From positions 1 through 64,000 of the forward strand of contig JACRJZ010000111.1 in NCBI GenBank assembly GCA_016219875.1: a stretch of 64,000 bases of DNA, given 5' to 3'. This stretch comes from Verrucomicrobiota bacterium (GTDB taxonomy: Bacteria > Verrucomicrobiota > Verrucomicrobiia > Limisphaerales > JACRJZ01). How positions within the stretch are numbered: position 1 is the stretch's first letter; every line of letters begins with the position of its first letter. The position numbers were made by a program, and so were the translations under genes. The notes beneath the pieces are model-generated. The model ran no database searches. It saw only the letters and a list, made by a program, of their open reading frames with translations, and was not told the origin of the DNA. Of this stretch, positions 1 through 9,548 are shown one piece after another.

Positions 1-339
1 GTCTCCATTGCCTTTCGGCGTTCAGTGCGTTCCCCGCGTCGGTCGGGAGACCGGCATAACTGGTGAAGAACTCTGCTTGTCTCCATTGCCTTTCGGCGTT
101 CAGTGCGTTCCCCGCCAGCAGCGGCGCAATGGAATGAACTCAAGGCGTTCTGCGTCTCCATTGCCTTTCGGCGTTCAGTGCGTTCCCCGCAAAAGGAAGC
201 TCAACTTCACCGCGTATCGCCCCAAGGGGTCTCCATTGCCTTTCGGCGTTCAGTGCGTTCCCCGCAAGACTCATACCGGCGCTCCCAGCGCTACCACTCA
301 GAGTCTCCATTGCCTTTCGGCGTTCAGTGCGTTCCCCGC
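1..339. CRISPR. CRISPR array, right end (5 repeats of 37 bp, 4 spacers)
   Basis: Five identical 37-bp repeats begin at 1, 79, 154, 229 and 303. They start GTCTCCATTGCC and end GCGTTCCCCGC. The four spacers (38-78, 116-153, 191-228, 266-302) are 41, 38, 38 and 37 bp and unrelated to one another. The array starts at or before the window edge. No cas gene is in the window, so the type cannot be assigned. The reverse complement ends in GGAGAC, like the 3' end of many crRNA repeats, which would mean minus-strand transcription, but no AT-rich leader follows on the right. Repeat plus spacer is about 75 bp, so the array reads as a spurious ORF that runs into the next feature. Confidence 0.93.
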
Positions 340-616
340 TGGTTCCGCGCTCCCGATCATCCCCAAAGGCCGCTATGCCAATGGTGTTGCTCTCCTGACG
401 ATGAGCCTCGGCCCGGATCACCGCCCGCGAGTCGACCTTGACTCGCTCATGCTCAATGGTCGGCCTGTGCCCGATTGGGCCAAAACCCAAAGTCTGCGCG
501 GTCCGCACGTCCAGAACGTCCTAAACATCCTCGACAAGAATGCCCTGCTATCCCGTCTCCGAAGCATTGAGATTCGAGGCGACCAACTCGTCTTTGTCCC
601 TGTGAATTCCAGATGA
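340..616 (+). pseudogene. 3' remnant of a gene of unknown function, cut off by the CRISPR array
   Basis: Immediately after the last repeat an open frame of about 90 codons has protein-like composition, with hydrophobic/charged alternation and motifs such as VDLDSLMLNGRPVPDW and SIEIRGDQLVFVP. It ends at a TGA that overlaps the next ATG (ATGA, 613-616). That overlap is typical of a real operon junction, so this is probably the true C-terminus of a gene whose 5' part was lost at the array boundary. No start codon or ribosome site is present. I do not recognise the family. It could be a chance open frame, but the stop/start overlap argues against that. Confidence 0.4.
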
Positions 617-1934
617 TGAACGAGCCCAGATCAGCCTCCACTCGCGGCTGTCACCGAGAAGCCTGGTTCGCCGCGCTGCTCTTGTCAGCCCGGCTCTGGG
701 CCACCGGAGAAGACGAGGTTTCCGTGCGGACTCTATCGCGGTCACGATAAATTTGCCGAAGCCTGCGGTCATCACGCATCACGACATCACGTTGTGGACC
801 GATCTGGATCAGAACACGCTTCGTCTGCAAACCACCTGTACCGTCCGGAACCAGAGCGGGCAAGCGTGACGCAGGTGGATTTCAATCTCCTCGGCGCTGA
901 ACGATCCTACGGGGCGAATGTCGCCATCGCCAGCATCTCGGTAACCATCGATCGGACGCGGATTGCATGCCCGTTTACCCACGCGCCCTTAACGCAGCCC
1001 AGCAGTCCAGATCGGGCAGGAACACAGCGATTCCCCAAGATCGTCCGGATGACACTACCCTCGCCCTTGGAGCCAGATGCGGACTGCCTGCTGCACTTCG
1101 ACTACGCGATCACCATTTCCGACCTTGGCAACGACCTCAGCTACGGCTTGATCGCCCCGTCGCCCGCCGGCGGGAAGGAGGTGAATCTTCTGGCCGACTA
1201 TGCCTGGATTCCTGGGTATTGCGGCATCGCCGCGGGACTGTCAAACGGACAAAGTGATAAGCGAGCTCGAGGCAGATGCGGTTATGGCCCTTTGGATGTC
1301 CAGCCAAGACCATGGGAAACGGACAGAGCTGGATGTCTCCCGGTGGGACAACACGGCGGTCACGCATTGGCAGGAGGCGAAGCAATACTTCGCCAAGCAT
1401 CCCGCCACGATCAATCGGGACCGTCCAACCAACTTCAAGGTGGTGCGAGATCTGTTAAGCCAGGTTCCGGCATTGGAACGTGATGGCCTGGAACAGGACT
1501 TTGTGAAGATCTATGCTGGGAAGACGCCACCCGCGCTGCATATTCAAGAATGGATTGGGCCAGAGACAACACTGACACAGTTGCGCGGGAAGGTCACTCT
1601 CTTGGACTTTTGGCACATTGAGAGCCCCGGCTGTTTAACGCGCATGCCGCACCTTCAACAGCTCGAGACCGACTACGGCATGAAAGGTCTGTAGGTGCTG
1701 GCGATTCACAGTAGCCGCGTCGGCGATTTTCGAAAGGTCCCGGGGTTTCTGCGAGAGCATCGCTACCATGTCTCGGTGGGATTGGATAAGCAGTCCAAGA
1801 CGGAGGCGAACTACGCCGTCCAAGCATGGCCCACATACTACCTCATTGATCGGCAGGGCCATTGGGCTTGGGGGCCAAGCCACGCCCTGCCGAATGAGCA
1901 GATATTGGTTCCGTTGCTCAACAGTCGACAATGA
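613..1934 (+). pseudogene. decayed secreted protein with C-terminal TlpA-like thioredoxin domain
   Basis: The ATG at 613 opens a signal-peptide-like N-terminus (AWFAALLLSARLWA). Coherent protein then passes through three frames: about 729-866 (AVTINLPKPAVITHHDITLW), about 865-1245 (FNLLGAERSYGANVAIASI), and about 1245-1934. At least three frameshifts are needed. The last part is a TlpA/thioredoxin-like domain (LRGKVTLLDFW, then WPTYYLIDRQG), interrupted by an in-frame TAG at 1692-1694. The position of the CxxC motif reads HIESPGC, so only the second Cys survives and redox activity would be lost even without the lesions. The 5' part loosely resembles the bonding domain before M1-type peptidases. 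Two genes may have been joined. Confidence 0.65.
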
Positions 1935-3410
1935 CTAACACATCTCTCATCTCGGGTCTGCTTCTGGCCCACTCTCGCCCCTCAACTGCGGCCTGCTGGC
2001 CGGTTCTATTGGTGATTTGTGCCTTGGCGCTGCCCGCAGGCGCAAGCCGGGCCGCAGAAGCTCGGGCGCTCGCAGATACCAATGCCATGATGGTCTACAC
2101 GGTGAACCGCAAGGTCGCCGATTTCCCGGAGAAGGAGGATATGTCCACACCGGAGGCGGCTTACGCCACGCTGAATCGCCTCTTGGCCAGCGGCGACGAG
2201 GCGTTTTGGCAGCGTTTGAGCGCACCACCTTTGGCGAAGGAAATGCCGAAGCAGTCCGGGAAGCGCGAGATTTCCGCGGAAGCTGCAGCGCGATTCTTGG
2301 GCGCCGAAATCCTCGAAGTGAATCTTTGGCGGCAGACCAACGCGGTGGTCCTCGCTCAAATGTCGAGGGACATCGACCTCCGTTGGCTGTGCCGCGTGGG
2401 CGGACAATGGCTTAACGATGGCAACGACGGCGTCCCGAACCTCGAAAAAGCCCGGGCCCGCGTGGCGCACGGACGCGCCTACCGCGACGCCGAACCACCA
2501 CGCCAGGAAGCCGAGCGGCTGCGCCATTCCCGGCCGCCGGTTCCCGATCCCGAAAAGCATCTGCGCCCCTTCGTCGAGTTTCTCAAGCGCGAAGCGGCCG
2601 ATCCGCAGGCGTTCCTCTTCCAGGCGCTGGCGAAGCATCGCGTGGTCATCCTCGGCGAGGTCCATAACGGCCAGCGTTACTGGGCCTTCAATGCCGCACT
2701 GGTGCGCTCGCCGAGGTTCGCACAACTCGTCGGCGTCATCTACTTGGAGTTGCCCTGCAACGATCAGCCGTTGATGGACCAGTTTCTGGCGGCGCCGAAG
2801 TATGATCCAGCGCCGGTCATTGACGTGCTGCGGGACACGCATGAATTCGGTTGGCCCGACCAGCCGACCCTCGAGTTCTGCCAGACCGTTTGGGAAGTCA
2901 ACCAATCCCTGCCCAAAGCGCAGCGGTTGCGCATCGTGCTGGCGGACATGGCGCGCCCGTGGAAGGAAATCCACAGCCGGGCGGATTGGGCAAAGCACTA
3001 CAACGTGGACCGCGATGAATTTATGGGCCGCCAAATCGCGCGGTCATGGCTTGGAGAGCAACTCGAGGATCGGCGAAGTGAGCGGCGAAGGCATCCGGCG
3101 GCTGCAGGAGGCGTGGTGGGGCCAGCCGCGGTACGAGTGGCGGAGATTGGGGCCGCTCAATGCGTGGCACTACGGCAGCGAGTGGAAGCAGCAGTCGTGC
3201 GACGCCAAGTATCGCGAGGTCCGGAAGGACACGACACTCATTCGACACGAAGCCGAGCGGTTGTTCGATGCCCTCCGTCAGGCCGACTACAGCAAACCCC
3301 AAAACTGGCAGACCTTCCCCTCGCCGGGCGTAGGATCATACTGGGTCGAGAGCTATAGTCCCTTCTTATTCTGCCATGGCTGCCCCGAAAAGCCTCGTCT
3401 TTCGACCTAA
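1931..3410 (+). pseudogene. ChaN/Tiki-like secreted protein, internally deleted and 3' truncated
   Basis: The first codons overlap the preceding stop (ATGA at 1931-1934). A signal peptide precedes VYTVNRKVADFPEKEDMSTP, and a ChaN/Tiki-type motif (HRVVILGEVHNGQRYW) lies near residues 237-252. Compared with the paralogues at 5825-7897 and 35516-39142, coding is continuous to about 3042 (DRDEFMGRQIAR). It then jumps, out of frame, to GEVSGEGIRRLQEAWWGQPR, removing roughly 170 codons that include the second conserved His region. The 3' end is also lost: after about 3345 the text no longer matches the paralogues. A shortened protein could be made to 3358, but it would lack the domain core, so I call it a pseudogene. 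Confidence 0.8.
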
Positions 3411-3442
3411 CCAAAAGCCGAAATTCAGGTAGTATCTCTGTG

Positions 3443-4018
3443 ATGGAAGACAGCGATACCGCCGTGGTCCGGCAGGTGCGGGCGGGCGACAAAGACGCCT
3501 TTCGCGTCCTCGTCGAGCGCCACAGCCATGCCCTCTTCCGATTGGCATACCGTATGACTGGCAACGAGCATGACGCAGACGATGTGGTGCAGGAGACGTT
3601 TTTGCGCGCCTTCCGCCACCTCAATCGCTTCGAGCCGGCACGGAGTTTCGGGGCCTGGCTTCATCGCATCACGGTGAACTGCTCGATCAACCTGCTTCAC
3701 CAGCGTCCGCCGCAGGTCGAGACGAGCCAGGCCTGTACCCCTCTGGCAGCGGATGCCCTGGACTCCCTGGCGGCGACCACCCCCTCACCAGACGGCGCGG
3801 CGATCCATGCCGAGTTACAGCAGCGAGTGCAGGCGGCCTTGGGCCGCCTGAGTGCAGGCGAACGGACGGCGTTCGTCCTCCGGCATTTCGAGGGCGAGTC
3901 CATCGAGCATATCGGCGCTGTCTTGGGTGTCGGCACGAGCGCAGCCAAACAGTACGTCTTTCGCGGCGTCCAAAAAGTGCGGCGGGAACTGGAACCGCTT
4001 CTGAGCCTGACCAGGTGA
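3443..4018 (+). CDS. RNA polymerase ECF sigma factor
   Basis: A 191-residue sigma-70 of the extracytoplasmic-function class. Region 2 is clear (residues about 10-85, ALFRLAYRMTGNEHDADD, VVQETFLRAF). Region 4 with its helix-turn-helix occupies about 120-185 (LSAGERTAFVLRHFEGES, IEHIGAVLGVGTSAAKQ). The linker is Pro/Thr-rich. ATG 3443 is preferred to the GTG at 3440, which would only add one Met. The stop is 4 bp before the anti-sigma gene, and the two are expected to be co-transcribed with 4793. Its target promoters cannot be told from sequence; autoregulation would be typical. Confidence 0.93.
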   Translation: MEDSDTAVVRQVRAGDKDAFRVLVERHSHALFRLAYRMTGNEHDADDVVQETFLRAFRHLNRFEPARSFGAWLHRITVNCSINLLHQRPPQVETSQACTPLAADALDSLAATTPSPDGAAIHAELQQRVQAALGRLSAGERTAFVLRHFEGESIEHIGAVLGVGTSAAKQYVFRGVQKVRRELEPLLSLTR

Positions 4019-4022
4019 CATC

Positions 4023-4772
4023 ATGAAACACTTGAGCGACGAGCAATTGGTTTTCCACCACTACCAGGTAAGCGACGACGGGCATTCGGTCGAGGCGCAT
4101 CTGGCAGGCTGCGAGGCTTGCCGCGCCCGTTACCAAGCGCTCCAGGACGTGCTTTCGGCCATCCCGGTCACGCCCGTGCCCGAACGTTCTGCCGACTACG
4201 GCCGCCAGGTCTGGCAACGGTTGCAGCCACGGCTCGATGAGTGCGTTGTGCCTTTTTGGCGGCGGCTGTTCGAGCGGCCAAGCCTTCCCAGTCTGCCGCG
4301 TTGGTGGCTGGCCCCGGCGATGACAGCGCTGGTTCTGGCTGCATTCCTGGTGGGACTGTTCTGGTCCCGATCGAGGGCCCAGGACACACTGGCCAGCAGG
4401 TTGCGGCAGGAGCTTCGGCAAGAGTTGGTCGCCGATTTTCAGAGCGCGCTGAACCGGTCGCAGGAACGGTCGTCCAATGCCCTCGCCGCCTTGGAGGCGC
4501 GGCTGGCCAACGACTCGAAAGCAGAGGCCAGGCAGCTTGTTCAAGCCTTGCACGACATGCTCGGTCGCGCGCGCGCCGAAGACCGCCAAATGCTCTTGGC
4601 TATGTTCCGCAACTGGGAAGAGGACAACGCGGCCGCGTACGTGACGTTGCGTCAGGACTTGGAGGAGTTGGCGTCGCTCACAGACAAGGAGATGCGACGG
4701 GCGCGCTCCATACTCGTCGAACTGGCTGCCCAAACGCCTCCGCCCGATCCGCCCTTTAGAATCAACAAATGA
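4023..4772 (+). CDS. membrane anti-sigma factor with zinc-finger N-terminus
   Basis: A 249-residue protein immediately downstream of the ECF sigma. The N-terminus carries a ZAS-type His-x3-Cys-x2-Cys motif (HLAGCEACRARY, near residues 27-38). One transmembrane helix follows at about 97-116 (APAMTALVLAAFLVGLFW). The C-terminal half (about 125-235) is a charged, heptad-like region with EARL, RQEL and QALHDML blocks, probably an extracytoplasmic coiled coil. The family role is to bind its sigma factor at the membrane and release it on a signal. Its stop overlaps the ATG at 4769. Confidence 0.85.
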   Translation: MKHLSDEQLVFHHYQVSDDGHSVEAHLAGCEACRARYQALQDVLSAIPVTPVPERSADYGRQVWQRLQPRLDECVVPFWRRLFERPSLPSLPRWWLAPAMTALVLAAFLVGLFWSRSRAQDTLASRLRQELRQELVADFQSALNRSQERSSNALAALEARLANDSKAEARQLVQALHDMLGRARAEDRQMLLAMFRNWEEDNAAAYVTLRQDLEELASLTDKEMRRARSILVELAAQTPPPDPPFRINK

Positions 4773-4792
4773 AACCAACACCGGAGAATCCT

Positions 4793-5731
4793 ATGAAAGC
4801 CTTCGTGCCCTTCCATGCTCTCGCCGCAGCGGTGACGCTGTGTGCCGCCTGGCCGGCTGCAAGCCAGGAACCACCGCAGACGGCGCCGCGCCAACGTGCA
4901 ATCCAGCCGGCAGCTGACTCGACCTCTGCGGTCGAGCTGAGAAAGCTCCGCGACCTAAACGCGCTCCGGGATTACTATTCCTCGTCGAGCAGTCCGCGCG
5001 AGCCGGTCCCGCCTGTGGTCATCCAGTTCTCCCCCGGCGCCTCGAATTCGCTGGAGCTAAAGGTTGAAGACCTGACGGTGATGACTCGCCTATTTGAGAA
5101 GGCGCTGGACGGCGGCTTGGGCGAGGAGGAACCGACGGTCAAAGTGGGCGTCAGGATACTCCTGACCGGCAGCGGTCGTTCGGTCCGGGCCATGTATGTA
5201 GAGGGCCTGGGCCCGCTGTTCATGGTCAAAGTCAATTTTCCGCTCGTGGCGCCCGCGACCGAGGAACCGCCGCCACGGCCCGCGGCCCGTTCCGAGTGGG
5301 ACAAGGCCCGCGCGGAAGTTAAAGGAATTGACCCAGCGCGCGACGACGCATGGGCGGTGATTGGAAGTTCCCGTGCCGAATACAATCAGGAACTGGTCGA
5401 GACCCTCACGCAAATCCTGCTGGCCGCCTTGAAACAGGCGACCCACATCCGGGAGTTGAAATCCGATGAGTTCATTGCCGTGAGCGTGTTTGGCCCCGCA
5501 TCCAATTCTGGCTCGGGCACCGTTTTGGCCCTCCGCGCCAAGAAGTCGGACGTGGACGCCTTCGCGAAGGGTGACTTGGACCTTGCGGCCTTTCGCCGCC
5601 TCACCAGTCTGAGCACCTATGTGGGACCAGGCCATGACATCAGCAGTGTCAATTCGTGGCTTCAGGATTCACGCCCGGTTTCGCGGAATGTCGCGCCTAC
5701 CAGCCCAGGGGCTCCAAGGTCAGGCCGCTGA
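4793..5731 (+). CDS. secreted protein of unknown function, third gene of the sigma/anti-sigma trio
   Basis: The ATG at 4793 has GGAG at 4783-4786, 6 bp upstream. An in-frame ATG at 4769 overlaps the anti-sigma stop but lacks such a site. The 312-residue product starts with a signal peptide (MKAFVPFHALAAAVTLCAAW, cleavage near PAASQ). A Ser-rich patch follows (YYSSSSSP), then alternating beta-type segments with no motif I recognise. The order sigma, anti-sigma, exported protein suggests that it is a target or accessory sensor of the same stress circuit. The function is unknown. Confidence 0.8.
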   Translation: MKAFVPFHALAAAVTLCAAWPAASQEPPQTAPRQRAIQPAADSTSAVELRKLRDLNALRDYYSSSSSPREPVPPVVIQFSPGASNSLELKVEDLTVMTRLFEKALDGGLGEEEPTVKVGVRILLTGSGRSVRAMYVEGLGPLFMVKVNFPLVAPATEEPPPRPAARSEWDKARAEVKGIDPARDDAWAVIGSSRAEYNQELVETLTQILLAALKQATHIRELKSDEFIAVSVFGPASNSGSGTVLALRAKKSDVDAFAKGDLDLAAFRRLTSLSTYVGPGHDISSVNSWLQDSRPVSRNVAPTSPGAPRSGR

Positions 5732-5824
5732 ACGCAACACCAGAAAGAGAGTCCACCGCGTTTGCCGGCGCGTGGAACGCTTTATCCTGTCTCGATCAGG
5801 GGGGCGTCAACTCGGTCATCTGAT

Positions 5825-7897
5825 ATGCAATTCAAGCGAATGAACTCATGCTCAAGCGCGCTGCTGCCGGTGGCCGCTTTCCTCTGGATAACCATCGTCA
5901 ATGCCGCGGAACCAGCTTCGACCAACGCCGGCGCGGCGCTTCGCGTCTATGAAATCAACAGGAAAGTCTCGGACTTTCCAACCAATGAAAACCTCTCCAC
6001 GCCAGAAGCGGCCTACGCCGCCTGGAACCGAGCTTGGGCAGTCGAAGGACGAGCAGCTTCACGGCGGCTCAGTGCGAAACGAATTTGGGACGCGATTCGA
6101 CCCGCTGCGGTAAAGCCGCCTCCCGCGAAACGAGTCGAAGAGCTGTTGCACAGCGAGATCCTCGAGGTCCATGTCCACGCCGAACGCGAGGCCGCGGTGA
6201 TCGCCAGGATCCCGCATCCGTCGGAAAGCCTCATTGATCTGCGCCGCTTTGAGCGCGAAGGAGAGCGGTGGCTGAATGTGGAACAAAGCATTTGGTACGA
6301 CATTGCCTCCGCCCGGGCGCGGGTCTCCGCCATCTACGCCCGGGGTGACGCGGAGCGCAAATTGTCAGCTCGACCGGCAATCGCCAACCCCGAAGAACAC
6401 CTAAGGCCATTTGTCAGTTTCCTCCGGCGCGAGGCGACAGACCCGCAGCCATTTCTGTTGAAGGCGCTGGCGGCACATCGTGTGGTCATCCTGGGCGAGG
6501 TCCATCACCGTCCGCGCTACTGGGAGTTCAACTCGGCTCTGGTGCGCTCGCCGGAGTTCGCCCGGAGCGTGGGCGTCATCTATCTTGAGCTACCCAACAA
6601 CGATCAGCCGCTGATGGACCGTTTTCTCTCCGCGAACCGGTATGATCCTGAGCCGGTGGTGGAAACGCTTCGTGATATGTTCGAATGGGGTTGGCCAGAT
6701 CAGCCGATGCTCGATTTCTGCAAAGCGGTCTGGAAGGTGAACCAAGCCCTGCCAAAAGAACAGCGACTTCGCATCGTGCTGGTGGACATGGCCCGTCCGT
6801 GGAAGCAGATTCAGGAGAAGGCCGACTGGCGAGAATACGAGGTGGACCGCGACGAACTCATGGCCAGGAACATTGCCTCCGATCTCCGCGAGCACGAGGC
6901 GGACCGGCGTCACGCGTTGTTCATTGTCGGCTACGGGCATGCCATGGTGAACCTCGCGCTCGCCAACGGTCAGCCCGTAAAATCGGCCGGCTGGTTCCTC
7001 TGCGAAAAGCTGGGTGAGACTAACGTCTTCTCCGTCTTCCCGCATTCACCCGTCTCGGCGGATCTCGGCGGAGTGACCAGCGGACGAATTGCACTCGGTC
7101 TTTTTGAGACCGTCTTTGCCGCTTTGACCAATCGGCCCATGGCCTTTCCGCTCGATCACGGCCCGTTCGGCGAACAGGTGTTCGATCCGTCATTGGACAA
7201 ACGGACAACCGACTCTTTCCGCAGCGGTTACCACGCTTATCTCTACTTGGGCCGTTTGGAAGACGAAGTGTTCTCGCCGCCGATCCCCGGCTTCTACACG
7301 GACGCGTATGCCAAGGAAGTGGACCGCCGGAACAGGCTGATGTTCGGCAAAGGCGTAGTGGACGCTTACGCCCTCGGTGCGTTGAGCGGCGAGAATCTCG
7401 CAAGGGAGGTAGCCAGGTCGTGGGGACAGCCTCGCCGCAAATGGACCGCAGAGAAACTCGGTCCTCTGCATGCCTGGAAGCTCGGCGGTGATTGGGAACA
7501 GAAATCAACGGAAGCCAAACGCAAGGATTGGTCCGGGGAAGCGAAGGCCATCAGGCAGGCGGCGGAGCGGTTGTTCGACGCGATCCGGCAGGCCAACTAC
7601 GAAAACCCGGGGCATTGGGGATCGTTTCCCGCACCGGATGTGTCATACAGGGTGCAATCGGGCGTTGACGCATGGGTGGAATGGATTTGCCGGCGCTTCC
7701 GCACCAATCCCATCGTCCACGTAGAGATCGGCGAAGTTGTGCGGTTCCCCGACGGCTGGCCTTCCGTCTCGTACGCACTCACGCTTAAGGATGGCGCCAA
7801 ACTGGAGGGGATCCTGCCCTTCCATTGGTACCCGCGTATCGAGCAGTGGTGTGGCGTCAAGGGATTGGACTGGCATCTGCGGAAGGACCTTCTTTGA
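5825..7897 (+). CDS. ChaN/Tiki-superfamily-like secreted protein
   Basis: A 690-residue intact member of the family broken at 1931. ATG 5825 is chosen because it gives a signal peptide (SSALLPVAAFLWITIVNA). An N-terminal domain (about 35-190, starting VYEINRKVSDFPTNENLSTP) precedes a ChaN/EreA/Tiki-type domain at about 215-460. That domain has the GE-x-H motif in HRVVILGEVHHRPRYW (218-233) and a second conserved His in IVGYGHAMVN (about 368-377). The C-terminus (TNPIVHVEIGEV to GLDWHLRK) matches the end of 35516-39142. The superfamily includes haem-binding ChaN and metal-dependent Tiki proteases; which activity applies here is not known. It is followed by a TGACNAC-type leader and the chimeric gene at 7944. 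Confidence 0.7.
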   Translation: MQFKRMNSCSSALLPVAAFLWITIVNAAEPASTNAGAALRVYEINRKVSDFPTNENLSTPEAAYAAWNRAWAVEGRAASRRLSAKRIWDAIRPAAVKPPPAKRVEELLHSEILEVHVHAEREAAVIARIPHPSESLIDLRRFEREGERWLNVEQSIWYDIASARARVSAIYARGDAERKLSARPAIANPEEHLRPFVSFLRREATDPQPFLLKALAAHRVVILGEVHHRPRYWEFNSALVRSPEFARSVGVIYLELPNNDQPLMDRFLSANRYDPEPVVETLRDMFEWGWPDQPMLDFCKAVWKVNQALPKEQRLRIVLVDMARPWKQIQEKADWREYEVDRDELMARNIASDLREHEADRRHALFIVGYGHAMVNLALANGQPVKSAGWFLCEKLGETNVFSVFPHSPVSADLGGVTSGRIALGLFETVFAALTNRPMAFPLDHGPFGEQVFDPSLDKRTTDSFRSGYHAYLYLGRLEDEVFSPPIPGFYTDAYAKEVDRRNRLMFGKGVVDAYALGALSGENLAREVARSWGQPRRKWTAEKLGPLHAWKLGGDWEQKSTEAKRKDWSGEAKAIRQAAERLFDAIRQANYENPGHWGSFPAPDVSYRVQSGVDAWVEWICRRFRTNPIVHVEIGEVVRFPDGWPSVSYALTLKDGAKLEGILPFHWYPRIEQWCGVKGLDWHLRKDLL

Positions 7898-7943
7898 GAC
7901 GACGACTGACCACGGATCGCAGACCACGGACTATACCAAAAAC

Positions 7944-9347
7944 ATGAGAACTTTGAGAACACCGACCGACCAGAGCCGTAGCGCTCAAGATCAACCCGCC
8001 CAGCACAGCGCCTCCGCCACGTGCGCTTGGCTAAACCGAATTCCGTTGTGCCTGCTTCTGGTTGCCTGCTCCGCGGCGGAGGCCGCTTCTCCTGAAGTCG
8101 GCGATTCCGGCAGAAAGGAAGCGGCGCCGGGCCAGACGCCTTCAGAACTGAAGATTCTTGATATCCAGTTCGAACCGATTCGCAGCGGGAAGAACGTGGT
8201 TTACGTCAAGGTCCTGAACCCGACGCAAGAAGAGCGAACGCTGTTCGTCAGTATCCAAACCGAAAACAAGTGGGGCTGGGGTCACGATTTTCCGGAACAG
8301 ATCGAGCCCGGCACCGAACGATGGGCGAGATTCGCTTTCAAGATCTTCGGTTCGCCCACCAGCGAAGGAAATGCGAGGCTGTACTTCTTCGACGGCGCCC
8401 AAGCCCGTGAGGCCGACGGGTCCTTTCATTACCGCAAATTCTCGTTTGCCACCCTGCAGAAGAAACCGACGGATTTGGAGAGCGCACAGCCAGTCCTGGC
8501 CGCGGTGCGCGACTCGGTCATTCGAGCCTTCGAAGACCTGCGCCGCGACATGAGGGAGCGAGACTACGCCAGAGTCCGGGCGAGGTTTACTCAGGACATG
8601 CTCGATGCTGAATTTCTGCAACAGTCTCCCGCTGAGTTTGCACGCCGGATTGATCTGCCCTATCCGTCGAGTTGGTGCCGCGGTGAAATCCTGGCCCTGA
8701 AGCCGCTCTCGGTGGCCAGACGCGATGGCCTCTTCGTACTCCAAGCCGACCTCGCGGGTGAATCATGGAGCATCGGATTTCTCCACTGTGACGGCCAGTG
8801 GAAGATCGATCGCCTGGAGGGATTCACGCCGTCACGTGGGACCACGGTGTGGATCAAGAGCCTGTTGCCACTCCTGCGTAAGCGTAGCACCGACCATATC
8901 GACATTCATTACTTCCCCGGCTCGAAGGCCGAGGCTGACATAGACCAGATCGCCCGTGAACGCGAGGCTGGAGTGCAGGCCGTCAATGAACTCCAGGGCA
9001 CGCACATCAGCCAGCGCCTCTGCCTTGTCTTTCCTCCGCAACCTCTGAAGCCGCTTGAGCGGGATCTGCGGCAGGGGGTTCAGCCGATCGATCTCGTCAT
9101 GAGTGAAGGGAACCTGTTCCACTCGGATCTGAAGGAAGGCGTCTTTCTGAAGCGATGGCTCGTGCTGGGGCCGTTCCCGGCGGCGGAACCCGATCGCAAC
9201 CCTCCGGCTTTAACCGCTCCGGAGAGGGCGTTCGACCGCGATTTTCTCGCCGCCGCCGGCGGGGAGACAACCATCCAGCTGTCAGAGCCGCCTGCCGCAG
9301 CCTCCGCAGCCTGGCTCAAGGGATTAAGGGATCGCGCACAAAGCTGA
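7944..9347 (+). pseudogene. chimeric gene: gluzincin-family N-terminus joined to S41-family N-terminal domain
   Basis: 467 codons from ATG 7944, with a signal-peptide-like segment (IPLCLLLVACSAAEA). Codons for residues about 65-362 match the N-terminal half of the protein at 35516, nearly base for base. At about 9031 (LCLVF) the match ends just before the part encoding the HEATH zinc site. From about 9118 the text matches the N-terminal domain of 15619-17613 (LKEGVFLKRWLVLGPF, ERAFDRDFLA). That match also breaks off, near 9280, and the frame closes at 9347. The protease catalytic part is therefore missing. A stable secreted protein is possible, but two illegitimate junctions point to a decayed fusion. 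Confidence 0.7.
8140..9031 (+). repeat. dispersed near-identical duplication, copy 1 (copy 2 at 35709-36600)
   Basis: About 890 bp here align without net length change (constant offset 27569) to 35709-36600 and differ only at scattered bases. Identity covers synonymous sites as well, which implies a recent duplication or gene conversion. The match ends abruptly at about 9031, where this copy is fused to S41-type sequence. Confidence 0.85.
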
Positions 9348-9440
9348 AGCTGCAGGGTGCCGACGGGCAGGTTCGTGAGGTCACGCTTGAGCGGGGGAGT
9401 CCGGCATTTGGCCATCTGGATGGGGACTTGGCTTGCCTGC
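9290..9440 (+). pseudogene. fragment of an S41-type protease gene (PDZ segment)
   Basis: In a frame different from the end of 7944-9347, the text reads VRAACRSLRSLAQGIKGSR, then GQVREVTLERGSPAFG. It corresponds to RIRAACRHLAQGLKGSR and GQVREVTLERGSSSAG in the intact gene at 15619. With the N-terminal domain piece at 9118-9280 it shows that most of an S41-type gene was deleted here. Nothing further is coding before the ATG at 9549. Confidence 0.65.
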
Positions 9441-9548
9441 GCGTGGAGGAGGTGTTGGTTGCGTGGGCGCCAGAATATAGGGTCCCCGACAGCCGAATCT
9501 GGACATCAAGGTGCCCGCAGGTGTACGGTCTTTGCCAGACAGACCGAC

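Noticed and set aside
8..508. Open frames on both strands across the CRISPR repeats
   Set aside because: Repeat plus spacer lengths near 75 bp keep frames open by chance. The peptides repeat PLPFGVQCVPR and have no gene signals.
2006..3034. 342-codon minus-strand open frame opposite the ChaN-like gene
   Set aside because: It is the shadow of a GC-rich coding frame. The plus-strand text matches two paralogues.
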